Notes: a model not told the origin generated them from the sequence alone. A stretch of DNA of 64,000 nt from Aurantiochytrium sp. KH105 (GCA_003116975.1 BGKB01000132.1:62001-126000); one strand, 5' to 3'; positions 31,287 to 41,237 are shown, counted from the stretch's first letter. Numbers and translations are program-made.

Positions 31287-33016
31287 AGCGCCAGCAATGA
31301 AATAAGGGTGTTGCTGAGAGATTCACAAACGACTTACCGCGTTCAGGCTCCACGCTTGGTAGATGTGCATTGTTTACGTAGTCTTCTTTGAGATTCAAGT
31401 CACCAACAACGCCTGCAGCGCACGCACGCACGCGCCGCGCCCAACTGCCCAGGTGCGTCTGTGGAAGTCAAATCCGCGGATTTGTTTTTTCGAGCTCGCG
31501 CATCCGTGCGACCAGCACACAAACTCACGTCGTTCACATTCAAGCGCACGCGATCAGCGCCATCCACGCCACCAGCAGCGACGTCCGCATCGCGACTGAC
31601 GCGGCCACTACCGTCTGCCGCGTCCGCTACGCCGCTTGTTCCGCGTACCTCCGAGTCCGAGTATTTGGTTTCTGCTTCTGGCCCGTGACTGTAAAGCAGA
31701 TTGCAGACGCCTTCTACTACGACCCACGATGACGGAAATTACTTCTCGCGTACACCCCTAATATTGAATATTACCTGTGGAAAGGAAGAAGTTGGGGGGT
31801 CTAGTAGTAGTTTATGAGGAAAGCGAGACGGAGATGATGAAGAGTAAGCTGATCCAAGGCGTAATAGACATGCTCAATAGGCCCCCTATCTTGAACACGG
31901 TCTCAAAAGCCTATACGCTTCAAATTTCATGACCTTGCGTCAAATAGCGAAGATTTTATGATTGATGAAGATTGATGAAAATTGGCTGTATCATTTATAT
32001 GGGATTTTGACGAATTTTGAGAAGCCATACCGGTATCAATATTTGATGTTAGTCCACGAAACTTGTTCACAAGATGTAAGTATGCCAGTTACTTCTTCTA
32101 TCAAAATTTGCGCACGTTAAAAAGCGTATTCATGAAATAAGCGCAAATTTCTGAAATTGCGCATTTTGAGGCACTTTTCTTTGAATTTCTTCTCCAAAGC
32201 TTGTTGAAACGTTCCCAAACTTTGCCCAAAAATCGTACCAATTTTTGCGGACCTTCTAAGCTCCCAAAAATAACCATATATTGTTTGTAGCCCTCAAGCG
32301 GATTGATTTAAATGTCTCAAAATCGTCATTTTCGCAGTGCCACAGATTCTTGACAAGAGTCTCTTTTGCAACAATTCTTTTACCAATGAGATTGCGCAAG
32401 ATGCGCGCGTGTAGATTGGTCTTTCATACTCGAATTGATGTCGATCCAATGGAGATAGATGGTACCCTTGCAAAAAAACACACGTTTCTGGTTTGAGCAA
32501 CTATTACGCCCCAATCCCAACCTTCTCGCGGAGAAAAAAGTACCTCGTTCGCTGGTGGGGCGCCTGCTCGAGCGACCGGTACCCTCAGCTCCCTCCCACG
32601 TGCCCGCGCTGGCGCGCGGTAGGCCGCGCGAAAATTAGTGTCGAGAAAATCGCTGGTCTCGGGTCTATACTTTTCTATCTCTCTACATACCTATACACAT
32701 TCCATAATAAGTAAACGCGAAGCGTTTTATCAATGAATGAATTTGTTGACAGTGTGCGAGTGAGTGTGTGAATCAATCGATGAATCAATGAATCATCAGC
32801 CGCAGATGATGGCCCGAGCCGAGGCAGCCTCGTCTGTGCGTGCTACCGGAGTAGGCCTAGCTGGAGCAGTTACAACAAACCTATTACATTGTAGGAACAT
32901 TCTTTCTCGGTGGCTCATACGATACGACCGGGTGTGGAAGCGACCTGAATCGAAAGCAAAACCAGCTCGTTTCCAGCAAAACCAAAACTCAGGTTGGTGG
33001 GATCGCTCAATGTCAG
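31287..33016. other. AT-rich stretch between Helitron remnant and Fanzor
   Basis: About 1.7 kb with no gene. The part from about 31880 to 32480 is clearly more AT-rich than the rest of the window and contains short repeated words such as GATTGATGAA (two close copies near 31950-31980) and CGCAAATTTC/GCGCATTTTG. It may be the left flank of the Fanzor element, older mobile DNA or both. A palindromic AATATTGAATATT lies near 31760. Confidence 0.5.
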
Positions 33017-34885
33017 ATGAGTGAAACTACGTCTCTATTGGGGTCGCCGCTGCGCGGCTCGGACTGCACAGAGATACGATACGAAACTACTACGCTAACG
33101 CCAACAAAGTCAGAAGTTACAGAACAAAAGGTGGACACCGGCGAGTATGTATCGAGGACTTTGACAGTAGCCCGGGCACTCCTAGGCAAACGAAAGTTGA
33201 GCGACGTCGACTATGTTATGCAAGAGTCAGTAGCAAAGCGCAGAAAGACAACCTCTCCAGACAAGTCGCTTGGTTCGAAGAAAGCTTCCCCAATCACCAA
33301 GTCATCCAAGACATTGGATCGGGCATCAACTTCAAAAGGCGCGGTCTTCGTTCCATTCTGGAACTCGCAATGCAAGGAGAACTCGAAGAAGTTGTGGTTA
33401 CCTACAGAGACCGTCTCTGTAGATTCGCATTCGACTTGCTCGAGTGGATTGTCACTTCCAAAGGAGGGTCAATTCGAGTTGTCCATCCAAATGGATAAGA
33501 AGACGATGGAGGACCGCAAGCTGAACTCGTCAAAGACCTCGTCTCAATCATCACCGTCTTCGGGTGTCGTCTCCACGGTCAACGAAGCAGCCGACGAGGA
33601 AGAAAGCGACTTAAGATCGATGAAAGTTAAGCTGCGACCAACACTTCGTCAAAGAAGGATATTTGCCAAAATTCACCACGCACTACGTGCATTGTGGAAC
33701 CTGGCTCTTGAGCATATCAAGAAAGGAAATGTAGGCACTCATTTTGCGGAGGTGAAAAAGTACTTTATTGGACCAACTCGTAACGCGTTGAATCGCGAAG
33801 TCGAGAAGGAACGAAAGCTCGATGACGAGATTGAGAGTATTCCATACCATATGCGTGGTGACACTCTACGTCGTCTAGGAGCAGCTTACAAATCCGCTTT
33901 CTCGAACAAAAAGGCTGGAAATGTGAAAAAGTTCGAAATGCGCTTTCAGTCAAGGCGCGACAAGCGAGGTTTTGGTGTTATTCCAGCTCAAAAGTGTATG
34001 TTCGATAAGAACAATGCATTTGACGACAACTTCATATTCATGATGAAACGATATAGGTGGAAGGTGGATGGAGACAGCGATACAAAACCATTTGGACCAC
34101 TGCGATACAAACGTCAAGGTTCGAAGAAGCGAAATCGAAAGCTCCCCAAGATTGAAAAGGACTGCAAAATCGTTTACGAAGAGCCCGGTCGTTGGTACCT
34201 GATCATTCCATATCAGAAAAAGCGAGAAAAGCTCAAACCAGCACCTTTCAAAGACGCGACTCTCGATCCAGGTGCTCGTGACTTTCAAACACTCTATTCG
34301 AACGATGCGAAACTATGTGCAACACTCAACGTCTTGCCACGTACGACTGGTTCTGAGAAACGTGAAAATTTCAAGTCTTACAGTATGCTCGACTTGTCAA
34401 AGCGCATCGACCAGATCAGAAGCTCCCGGAATTGGGATGAAAAGACTGGAAGTCGCATTCATAGAAAGAAGACCTACAAGCGCAAAGAGCAAATACTTCG
34501 GGCAAAAATGAAGAACAAACTCAAAGACACACACGACAAAATCATTCGCTTTCTTCTGGACAACTTTCAAGAAATCCGGATTGGTAAATTAGGTGTCAAG
34601 AGTATCCTCGAATCACCCAAGCTCCATCGAACTGCGAAGCGCAAGATACAACTGCTTTCTCACTGTCGCTTTCGCGACAAACTCATTCAAGACCACGGAC
34701 ATGTAAGAAACACGCTGGCCGTTCCTGAAGAGTACACTTCAAAAACATGCACAAGATGCGGATACGTGAAACGCAATCTTGGTGGAAATAAACGATATAA
34801 TTGTGATCATTGTGGTCTCTCCATTGACAGAGACATCAACGGTGCTCGCAATATTTACATCAAATCCATCTCGTGCACGAAGTGA
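33017..34885 (+). CDS. Fanzor: eukaryotic TnpB-like RNA-guided nuclease
   Basis: This encodes 622 residues in one exon from an ATG at 33017. Residues 1-200 are Ser/Lys-rich and likely disordered, with a nuclear-signal-like AKRRK (73-77) and a family-typical FWNSQCKENSKKLWLPTET (114-132). The TnpB N domain starts at KVKLRPTLRQ (203-212), with LRALWNLALEH after it. The RuvC parts are LDPGARDF (Asp417), a RuvC-II position reading RIGKLGVKS without the usual Glu, the zinc ribbon (Cys578, 581, 596, 599) and IDRDINGARNI (Asp604/606). EEYTSKTC places Glu571/572 just before the ribbon, where Fanzors are reported to carry a replacement catalytic Glu. All key motifs are intact. The guide RNA would be expected at or after the 3' end. 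The gene looks AT-richer than its neighbours. Confidence 0.9.
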   Translation: MSETTSLLGSPLRGSDCTEIRYETTTLTPTKSEVTEQKVDTGEYVSRTLTVARALLGKRKLSDVDYVMQESVAKRRKTTSPDKSLGSKKASPITKSSKTLDRASTSKGAVFVPFWNSQCKENSKKLWLPTETVSVDSHSTCSSGLSLPKEGQFELSIQMDKKTMEDRKLNSSKTSSQSSPSSGVVSTVNEAADEEESDLRSMKVKLRPTLRQRRIFAKIHHALRALWNLALEHIKKGNVGTHFAEVKKYFIGPTRNALNREVEKERKLDDEIESIPYHMRGDTLRRLGAAYKSAFSNKKAGNVKKFEMRFQSRRDKRGFGVIPAQKCMFDKNNAFDDNFIFMMKRYRWKVDGDSDTKPFGPLRYKRQGSKKRNRKLPKIEKDCKIVYEEPGRWYLIIPYQKKREKLKPAPFKDATLDPGARDFQTLYSNDAKLCATLNVLPRTTGSEKRENFKSYSMLDLSKRIDQIRSSRNWDEKTGSRIHRKKTYKRKEQILRAKMKNKLKDTHDKIIRFLLDNFQEIRIGKLGVKSILESPKLHRTAKRKIQLLSHCRFRDKLIQDHGHVRNTLAVPEEYTSKTCTRCGYVKRNLGGNKRYNCDHCGLSIDRDINGARNIYIKSISCTK

Positions 34886-35445
34886 CTCTTCTGGTAAACT
34901 TATGCTAGTTACGGCTTGTAAAATATTGATTGTAGAGATAAATAGTAACGGTATAGCCTTGGCCAATAGCTGGCCACACACACAAAGCGAAAACAGAGTT
35001 AGCCTAGGCCCGGGTGTGCGTATCGCTGCATCAACGGCGCGTGTGCACAGGCAAGGGAAAGCGAGCACAGCAAGCAACGCAATCGCTGCAATGATCCAGC
35101 CACCCTCAGTTGGCCACTGCCATGTTGGCAAAAGGGTGAAGCCCCGACGTAGCGTTCGCGGCGGCGGCGAGAAGCGCCACGACGATGCGAGCTCGGGTAA
35201 GTCTCGACTCGACTTGACTTGACCGGCAATCGCAGCAAGCAGAACAAGAACCGGAATCAGCAAGCGAGACCGCAGCCAATAGAAGAAGAGAAGCACAAGG
35301 AGAGAAGGAGACGAGGGGCGAAGCAGGAAAGGAAGTTGAAGTTGTCATCGTACGCGCAAGGACAAGTCCCTGAATCAAGTTTGCGAATCGTGCGGACGCA
35401 AAAGAGCAAAAAAGCATGATGTGAGCAGTTTTGAAGAAAAATTAG
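34886..35445. other. 3' flank of Fanzor: candidate guide-RNA region, then eL14 3' side
   Basis: In the TnpB/Fanzor family the guide RNA usually overlaps or follows the 3' end of the ORF, so about 34850-35000 is the place to look. TTGGCCAATAGCTGGCCA (about 34959-34976) holds two TGGCCA words that can pair. I see no clear terminal repeat, so the right boundary is unknown. From about 35000 the DNA is GC-richer and resembles the host background. Confidence 0.4.
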
Positions 35446-35856
35446 TTACGCAGACGCCTTGAGCTCCTGGAACTTCTTCTTGACAGCCTTGGCCTTGGCC
35501 TTCTTTGCGAGCATGACCTTGAAGCGGTCAAAGTCGTTCATCTCCAACCGTTTGCGGCGCATCTCCAGCTTGCGGGCAAGGGCAGACTCCTTCCACTTGT
35601 TCTCAAAGTCGGCATCAGCGAGAGCCTTCTTGAGGGACTTCGCGCGGGCCTGAACACCAATGGCCACCTTGATGTCAGTCAGGGTGATCCGCTTAATGTT
35701 GATCACCTGCCGTTTGACGCCAGTGGTCTCCTCAGGGCCATCAATAAGGACGCGGTTGCTGTCCACCACGTTGATGATGGTGGCCAGCTTGCCGCAGAGC
35801 GGGCCATAGTTGATGAGGACCACGCGGCCCACCTCGACGAACTTGGTGAACACCAT
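35446..35856 (-). CDS. RPL14: 60S ribosomal protein eL14
   Basis: This encodes 136 residues. FTKFVEVGRVVLINYGP and GKLATIINVVDSNRVLIDGP match the KOW/SH3-like core of eL14, and the basic helical C terminus (RKRLEMNDFDRFKVMLAKK) fits too. The frame is open 15 codons upstream to 35901, but the ATG at 35856 gives the conserved family start (MVFTKFVEVGRV). The DNA just upstream ends CTCGCAG on the minus strand, so a 5' UTR intron is possible. eL14 sits on the solvent side of the large subunit. Confidence 0.95.
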   Translation of the reverse strand: MVFTKFVEVGRVVLINYGPLCGKLATIINVVDSNRVLIDGPEETTGVKRQVINIKRITLTDIKVAIGVQARAKSLKKALADADFENKWKESALARKLEMRRKRLEMNDFDRFKVMLAKKAKAKAVKKKFQELKASA

Positions 35857-36834
35857 TTTCCCCGATTTGAATTGCTGCGAGTTCAAAGCGATTGTATGCA
35901 ATACAAGTCAGTTTCACTATCCTCCGCATGGCGCGAGTAGGCAGATGAACGCATGTTCAAGTGACACGTCCTCCTCCTTTCACTCCTTCTCTATCCCCTC
36001 TTTTCAGCACTCGTGTCCTTATCCTCAAACTGATCATCTTGCCGTGTGGAGGGCGCAGATCGGCGTGAAAACAAAGAAGAACACCCGAGTGCTCCACGCC
36101 TTGTGATCCGTACGCCGTAGATTGTTCACTTCGCATAGGCGCGAGCTAGACCGCCCGCGGCGCAAGGCGTCTTCTCCGCCCGCCAGCCGCACGTCGAGCG
36201 CCATCTTGCCTGGCCGCCTGGCCGATCGCCTAGTCTCATCGCTCGCTCCACGCGAGCGATCCTCGTTTTCGCCAGCGTCCGTCCCGAACAAACATCCGTC
36301 CTCCGCGCAGCTTCGCCGCCGCCGCCGCCGCCGCCGCCCTCTCCCCCGCGCTGGCGAGCTCCGCGCCGCCGCGCCCGAGACGTACCTTGACTCGCTCGCT
36401 CGCAGCCTGCCGTTCTGCTGACCGCTCCCTGCTCTCCGCTCTCTCTCTCTCTCTCCCGATGCCTGCTTGTTTGCCCGCCTTGGCCGCCGTGCCCCACCTG
36501 CGCCTGTAGCGCCTTTAGCGCACTTGCGCCGCGCCTCCGCGCACTTGCCGCGCCGCTTTCTCCACTTGCGCGCGCGCGCCGCCACAGCCGCTCGTCGCCG
36601 CCGCCGCGACTGGTGCCCCGGAAGCAGAGGATATACTTGGAATAGATGAATATTCTAGGTTTGATAATCGAGAAAACGGAGATAGAGATGAATCAGCGAG
36701 GATATTCCAGGAAAGCCCACGCCGTGCCCTAACCCTAGCAGAAATTCCGGGGGGAAGGAGCCAGGGTCGCCCGAGGAATTCCGGGAGCGCGAGGACGCGG
36801 GGCGCTCTCAACATCTTCTTTACAGTTGCAAGCC
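35857..36834. other. Intergenic, GC-rich with a CCG microsatellite
   Basis: About 980 bases between the eL14 start and the ARM-TIR stop. It includes a (CCG)n run at about 36314-36338 and GC-rich DNA giving Arg-rich open frames without conserved features. A CTCTCTCTCTCTCTC run lies at 36440-36456. No gene supported. Confidence 0.5.
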
Positions 36835-38736
36835 CTACTGGGACTCGAGGATGCCGAGGATGCGCTTGACGTCCGCGTGCACGGCGCTGAGCGAGGTGGC
36901 CGAGAGCGAGGAAGAGACAAAGTCTGCCTTGTGAGGGGGCCTCGACGACGCGGACGACATCGCGTCTGCGGGGGCGAGCTGATTGTGGATCTCCACCACC
37001 AGGTCGTCCACGACAGGCTCGGCCGCATTGGCATCCCCGACAGCGCTAAAATCCACGTAACGCTGCATGCCAAGAAGCATGCCGAGCCAGCCTGATGGGC
37101 GAAAGTTTGCTTGGAAAAGAAGCGGGACACGGGGCTTGTTTAGGGCATACGTGTAGTCTGCTTCGGCGTGGCAGCTATTGGAGAGGTAGTACTCCTTGGT
37201 CATGCAAAGGAGAACGAGACTCGAATTCTCCACGGCAAAGGCCATCTGCTCGAGGATGTTGCCGTGCATCTTGTCAACGTCCATCCACACGGAAAAGCCG
37301 CGGCGCTCCAAAGCCTTTTTCACCAACAGGGCCTTGGCTTGCGTGTCCCACTGATACGAGATCATCACGTCGAATTCGGCGTCGGCGCCGTTGGCCTCTT
37401 GCTTCTGCTGCTGCAGCAGCTTCTTCTTTGGTTTTCCAGCGCGGGAGCGCGAAGAGGATGACGGCAGGGCGCCACCTTCTGCGACCCCGAGCTGGAAAAG
37501 GCTTCCTTGCACAGCCTCCTGCACCGCCTCGGCCCCGGCGCAAATGTCGTCGGCGGCGAGGTCCTCAAGCAGAGAGGGCGCGCCCTTGCGGCGCAATTCG
37601 CTCGCAAGCTCCTCATTGAAGGAAAACGTCCACGTCATCTTTGTCAGAGCCTCGAGCACATCGAGCAGTGCAAAGGTGCCATCTGGGTCCGACTCGTCGC
37701 GAAAGAGACCGCGGCCCATGACCTCGGCGCGGACCTCGTCGCGCGGACGTTGCAGCAAGCTCACAATATGGTCGACAGCCCCGAGCTCGGCGAGTAGAGG
37801 AACGTTGTTGGGATCGAGAGCAAGGTTGCCAACAGCTCGGAGGGTCTGTGAAAGGGAGAAGTAAATGCGTCCTGCTTTGGCATTGCCGTCCCCCACCTTG
37901 ACTTCAAGAAGCGAAATGAGATTTCCGAGCATTTCACGGTCTCCGCCCGGGACTGCATCATTGGAAATGCCAACCTCAGCGGCCGAGGAGGCCGCCAGCA
38001 GGTTGGCCAGAGCAACGTTTGCAGCCCATTGGTACTCCTCCGGAAACTCGGCCGTATTGCGCGTGTTGAGAACATGAAGCAGACCGAGCCCGCATTGCGC
38101 GGCATTGAGACTTGGAATGCATGCGGTGTGGAAGGACATGCGTAACAGCATGAGCAGGCACTTGTTGACCATGCGCTCATGGGGACAAGTAAGAAGTGCA
38201 GCAACAGCCAAACGCGGCGCTACGTCAACAAGGGCCTCGGCAGGCTCTGCGTTGAAGCACATCATGGCCCACATGGAGGCGACGCGTGCTCCGAGGTTAA
38301 TGTCTCCTTGCCACCACTGTTGCGCGAGGACCTGGACGAGTTGAGGCGTCTCGATAATTTGCATCTTGAGCTGTGGAATGAAAGCGACGCTGTAAACAAT
38401 GGAGACCACGTAGTACCGGGCTAGCGTTCCGAGCGTTGGGTCTAAAAGTCTGTCGCGAAGTCTTTCGAGGCCGCCTTCGGCGCTCACCATACGTGATCTC
38501 TCGAGGTCACTCTGCATGAAGACGCCGCGCGCAATCTTCTCCAGCGCGAGCACCTCCTTGTCGGGGGACATTTTGCCGCCCCAAAAGGCGGCGAGGCTTG
38601 ATCGAAAAACAGCGTCGGTGATTGGGGTACCCTTGTTCAGGTCCGGGACCCAGGAATCTTCCGCGACCGTCGCCGAAGGTCGTCTCTCTGCCTTTTGCAG
38701 GCCGAGCCTGAAGATGCCTTGCGACTTGCGGCTCAT
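36835..38736 (-). CDS. Armadillo-like repeat plus TIR domain protein, SARM1-like architecture
   Basis: This encodes 633 residues. Residues about 60-410 are a helical, Leu/Ala-rich ARM/HEAT-like solenoid (for example LLALLTCPHERMVNKCLLML-type helices, VGNLALDPNNVPLLAELGAV). A Ser/Lys-rich linker (about 420-450) leads to a TIR domain starting at FDVMISYQWDTQAK (about 452) with the box-2 region RRGFSVWMDVDKMHGN. CHAEADYTYAL places a Glu (about 525) where SARM1 has its NAD-cleaving Glu. SARM1-type TIR domains hydrolyse NAD+ and are held off by the ARM domain. No SAM domains are visible. NADase activity is inferred, not shown. Confidence 0.8.
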   Translation of the reverse strand: MSRKSQGIFRLGLQKAERRPSATVAEDSWVPDLNKGTPITDAVFRSSLAAFWGGKMSPDKEVLALEKIARGVFMQSDLERSRMVSAEGGLERLRDRLLDPTLGTLARYYVVSIVYSVAFIPQLKMQIIETPQLVQVLAQQWWQGDINLGARVASMWAMMCFNAEPAEALVDVAPRLAVAALLTCPHERMVNKCLLMLLRMSFHTACIPSLNAAQCGLGLLHVLNTRNTAEFPEEYQWAANVALANLLAASSAAEVGISNDAVPGGDREMLGNLISLLEVKVGDGNAKAGRIYFSLSQTLRAVGNLALDPNNVPLLAELGAVDHIVSLLQRPRDEVRAEVMGRGLFRDESDPDGTFALLDVLEALTKMTWTFSFNEELASELRRKGAPSLLEDLAADDICAGAEAVQEAVQGSLFQLGVAEGGALPSSSSRSRAGKPKKKLLQQQKQEANGADAEFDVMISYQWDTQAKALLVKKALERRGFSVWMDVDKMHGNILEQMAFAVENSSLVLLCMTKEYYLSNSCHAEADYTYALNKPRVPLLFQANFRPSGWLGMLLGMQRYVDFSAVGDANAAEPVVDDLVVEIHNQLAPADAMSSASSRPPHKADFVSSSLSATSLSAVHADVKRILGILESQ

Positions 38737-39602
38737 TCTTGCTTGCTTGCTTGCTTATTTCGGTCGGCTCTTGCTTCGCCCTGCGCTACTTTCCTCCTCG
38801 CTCTTCAACAAGCCCTGCGTTTGCCTCCCACTCGAGCTCGCGTCGCCGCCCCGCGCTTCTTCTCTCCTCTCCTCTCCTCCTTGGCGTCTTCTCGCTTTGC
38901 TGGCGGCCGGCCACGAGCGGCACGCGCGCCATCATTGCACGACTTGGTACCTCTGGTATAGTGACTGCACACACCCCTTTCGTCCAGCACGAGCCAGCGT
39001 CGGTGAGCCCAGCACTATACGGCAAGTTGGTGTCGAAATGAGTGCAGGCTGTAGCAGCAGCTGCAGCTGCAACAGCAACCAACAAGGCTTGTTGCCATGG
39101 TTGGCGAAACGCGCATTCACGAAACTGCATGTCTTGACTTGGCCTACGTACCATCTACAACTCGAAGATTTATGGTTTGAGTCAAAGATCATGCAGTGCA
39201 CAAGCTTTGTACGATTTGCTTTGGCGGGCGTTGCGTCGCCGTAGACGCCACTCAAAGGTTCGGTGAATGCTGGCTTACGAGCATTCAAGAGCCTGGCAGG
39301 CTCGGACCGAACCCGATCCTCAACTTTCACCGAAAGCTCCTTCTCCACGCACAGGATCAACCTCGCCGCCCAATGGCAGTCGCGGTCGCTGGCGTAGTAC
39401 TGCGGCAGGCCCAGCTGGACACGCCAGGGAACGTATACTAGGTAGTATCCTGGTATAAAGTGTATATAGTATAGTACTGTGAAGGCCGCTGCCGGGTGTG
39501 AAGAAGCACTCAAGGAAAGCAGACAAAATCGTTGCCAACGCTGTCAGCCTGCCTGCCTACCTGCCTGCCTGCCTGCCTGTCCGGCTTGGGGCCACACGGT
39601 CC
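38737..39602. other. Divergent intergenic region
   Basis: About 870 bases between ARM-TIR and the GT2 gene, with a CTTGCTTGCTTGCTT run right before the ARM-TIR start (38741-38756), a CAGCAGCTGCAGCTGC repeat (39054-39072) and a (CCTG)n run (39547-39580). No gene supported. Confidence 0.5.
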
Positions 39603-40886
39603 ATGAAGCTGGCGACCAAGGTGCTTTACCTGGCGCTGCCTCTCGGTCTCGTCCTCTCGTGTCTATGGTACATCGGCGGAAGATGGCTTTTCACGTGGAA
39701 CAAGGGCCCGAACCAGGACCTAGCCTTCCCGAGCGACTTTTCACTTCGTCGTCGTACATTCAAAGCAGAGCCAACAGCGGCAGTGACAGCGAGTGATCGC
39801 GGTGCGCATGTTGCGGGTCGCCCATGTGCAGACGAGGTCGAGTCTTGGAAAGCTTGGCTTCTCAAAGGCGATCGGAAAGTCGTCGGCATCGAGGGATTTG
39901 ATCGATGCCAAGCGACGACAGTCGGCTTGCCCCCGCATCGATTGCACCCGCGATACTGTAACCCGAGCGACCTCCCAAGCCGCGCCGAGGCCGTCGTTGT
40001 CCTCGATGTCATCCTCCAGCCCGAAATTCCACATCCAGAGGTGACCATTGTCTCACCCTCGCACCAGGATGGGCCGACTCTCGAGCAGACCATGCCTTCG
40101 TTATGTGCACATACACAAGGCGAGTGGGAGGTTGTCTTTGTCTTGGATGGCTCTTGGGACCACTCCTACGAGGTGTACAAGCGAACCATTCTCAGCGAGG
40201 AGTGCAAAAGAAATGGCCTTGTGCGCGGCCGTGTCGTACTCCAGCCCACGTCCATCTGGGAGACTGCTGCGGATAATCTTGCCATGTCCATATCCAGCCC
40301 CAGCGGGTTTTATGTCGAAGTGCAGGCGGACACGCTCTTTCTCTCGGACGGTTGGCTCGAACGAATGTTACAACCCATGCGCATATATGATGTGCTCTTC
40401 GCCGTGAGTGGTCGCTGCGGCCACGAGCTCACGGTAGGCAGGGCGCTTCCGTCTTTCAACACGCTTTATGGCCACTGCAAAGGCATGGATACCCCCGCTG
40501 AGCCTGAGTTCTTGGCGCAATGGGACCACAAAATTAATGTCATGCAGTCTGTCAATCGTGGGCCTTATGCCGTGCGAGCCAAGGCGATGCAAGACTTGGG
40601 CTTTTACGATGAAATAAACTTTTTCCTTGAGCGCGATGAGCATGACCTTCACCGCCGTGCAACTTTCCTTAAATGGAACTTTGCCGTGCGTGTGATTGAC
40701 ATGTACCATCTGAAAAACGTGAAAATGTCGGACGAGGCGCTCATCCCTTCCTCCTTTCGAGAGTTAGACAAGCGATATATGGACGAGCACGCCGCGAGAG
40801 CGCAGTCGAGTCCCAAGTGCCCCATTGGGCTTTATGAAATGCCAGTCCCTCTGGTCTCAAGGTTTGGCGAAGTCTGGCCAATTTGA
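39603..40886 (+). CDS. Type II membrane glycosyltransferase, GT2 (GT-A) type
   Basis: This encodes 427 residues from the ATG at 39603, which gives a signal anchor (VLYLALPLGLVLSCLWYI). The luminal domain begins VTIVSPSHQDGPTLEQTMPS and continues EVVFVLDGSWD, typical of GT2 family A glycosyltransferases, with YVEVQADTLFLSDGWLE supplying the DXD-like metal site and FLERDEHDLHRR matching the late E/D-D acceptor-base region. The donor and acceptor are unknown. A long (CAAA)n repeat follows the stop within 20 bases. Confidence 0.75.
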   Translation: MKLATKVLYLALPLGLVLSCLWYIGGRWLFTWNKGPNQDLAFPSDFSLRRRTFKAEPTAAVTASDRGAHVAGRPCADEVESWKAWLLKGDRKVVGIEGFDRCQATTVGLPPHRLHPRYCNPSDLPSRAEAVVVLDVILQPEIPHPEVTIVSPSHQDGPTLEQTMPSLCAHTQGEWEVVFVLDGSWDHSYEVYKRTILSEECKRNGLVRGRVVLQPTSIWETAADNLAMSISSPSGFYVEVQADTLFLSDGWLERMLQPMRIYDVLFAVSGRCGHELTVGRALPSFNTLYGHCKGMDTPAEPEFLAQWDHKINVMQSVNRGPYAVRAKAMQDLGFYDEINFFLERDEHDLHRRATFLKWNFAVRVIDMYHLKNVKMSDEALIPSSFRELDKRYMDEHAARAQSSPKCPIGLYEMPVPLVSRFGEVWPI

Positions 40887-40903
40887 AATGTGGTCTCAGA
40901 AAT

Positions 40904-40980
40904 ACAAACAAACAAACAAACAAACAAACAAACAAACAAACAAACAAACAAAGAGACAAACAAAGAGACAAACCGACAAA
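40904..40980. repeat. (CAAA)n microsatellite
   Basis: About 15 perfect AAAC/CAAA units followed by a degenerate CAAAGAGA tail, just after the GT2 stop codon (40884-40886). Confidence 0.95.
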
Positions 40981-41237
40981 TGATGTACCTACTTAGGACA
41001 CGATTTCAAGCTTGCACTAAGATCATTGCCTTGCCAAGAGCCGGACCTTACGTAGCCTCAGGCGTGGGCCGAATCTATCGGTTCTTTTCCGTTTGTGTTT
41101 GTGTTTGCATTTCCGAGTACAATTGCATTTGAAAATTCTACTTATTCCTTATTTTTGAAAACAAGGCCTGGCTTGGGAAAGAAAAGAGTAAGAGGAAAAC
41201 TGAAAGGTATACAAAACAAAATTGATGGGTTCCTTTA

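Noticed and set aside
34739-35296. Minus-strand 185-codon frame with two hydrophobic stretches, overlapping the Fanzor 3' end.
   Set aside because: It begins with GTG, has no early ATG, overlaps an intact gene and shows no recognisable family. It could be a host gene cut by the Fanzor insertion, but I cannot support it.
36034-36585. Minus-strand 183-codon frame.
   Set aside because: The translation is Arg/Ala/Gly-rich from GC-rich simple-repeat DNA, with no conserved motif.
36835-38736. Bacterial TIR defence gene acquired by transfer.
   Set aside because: The ARM-like part, composition and neighbours are eukaryotic, and no defence partner gene is present.
40904-40980. Regular repeats that could be read as a CRISPR-like array.
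   Set aside because: A simple (CAAA)n microsatellite with no spacers.
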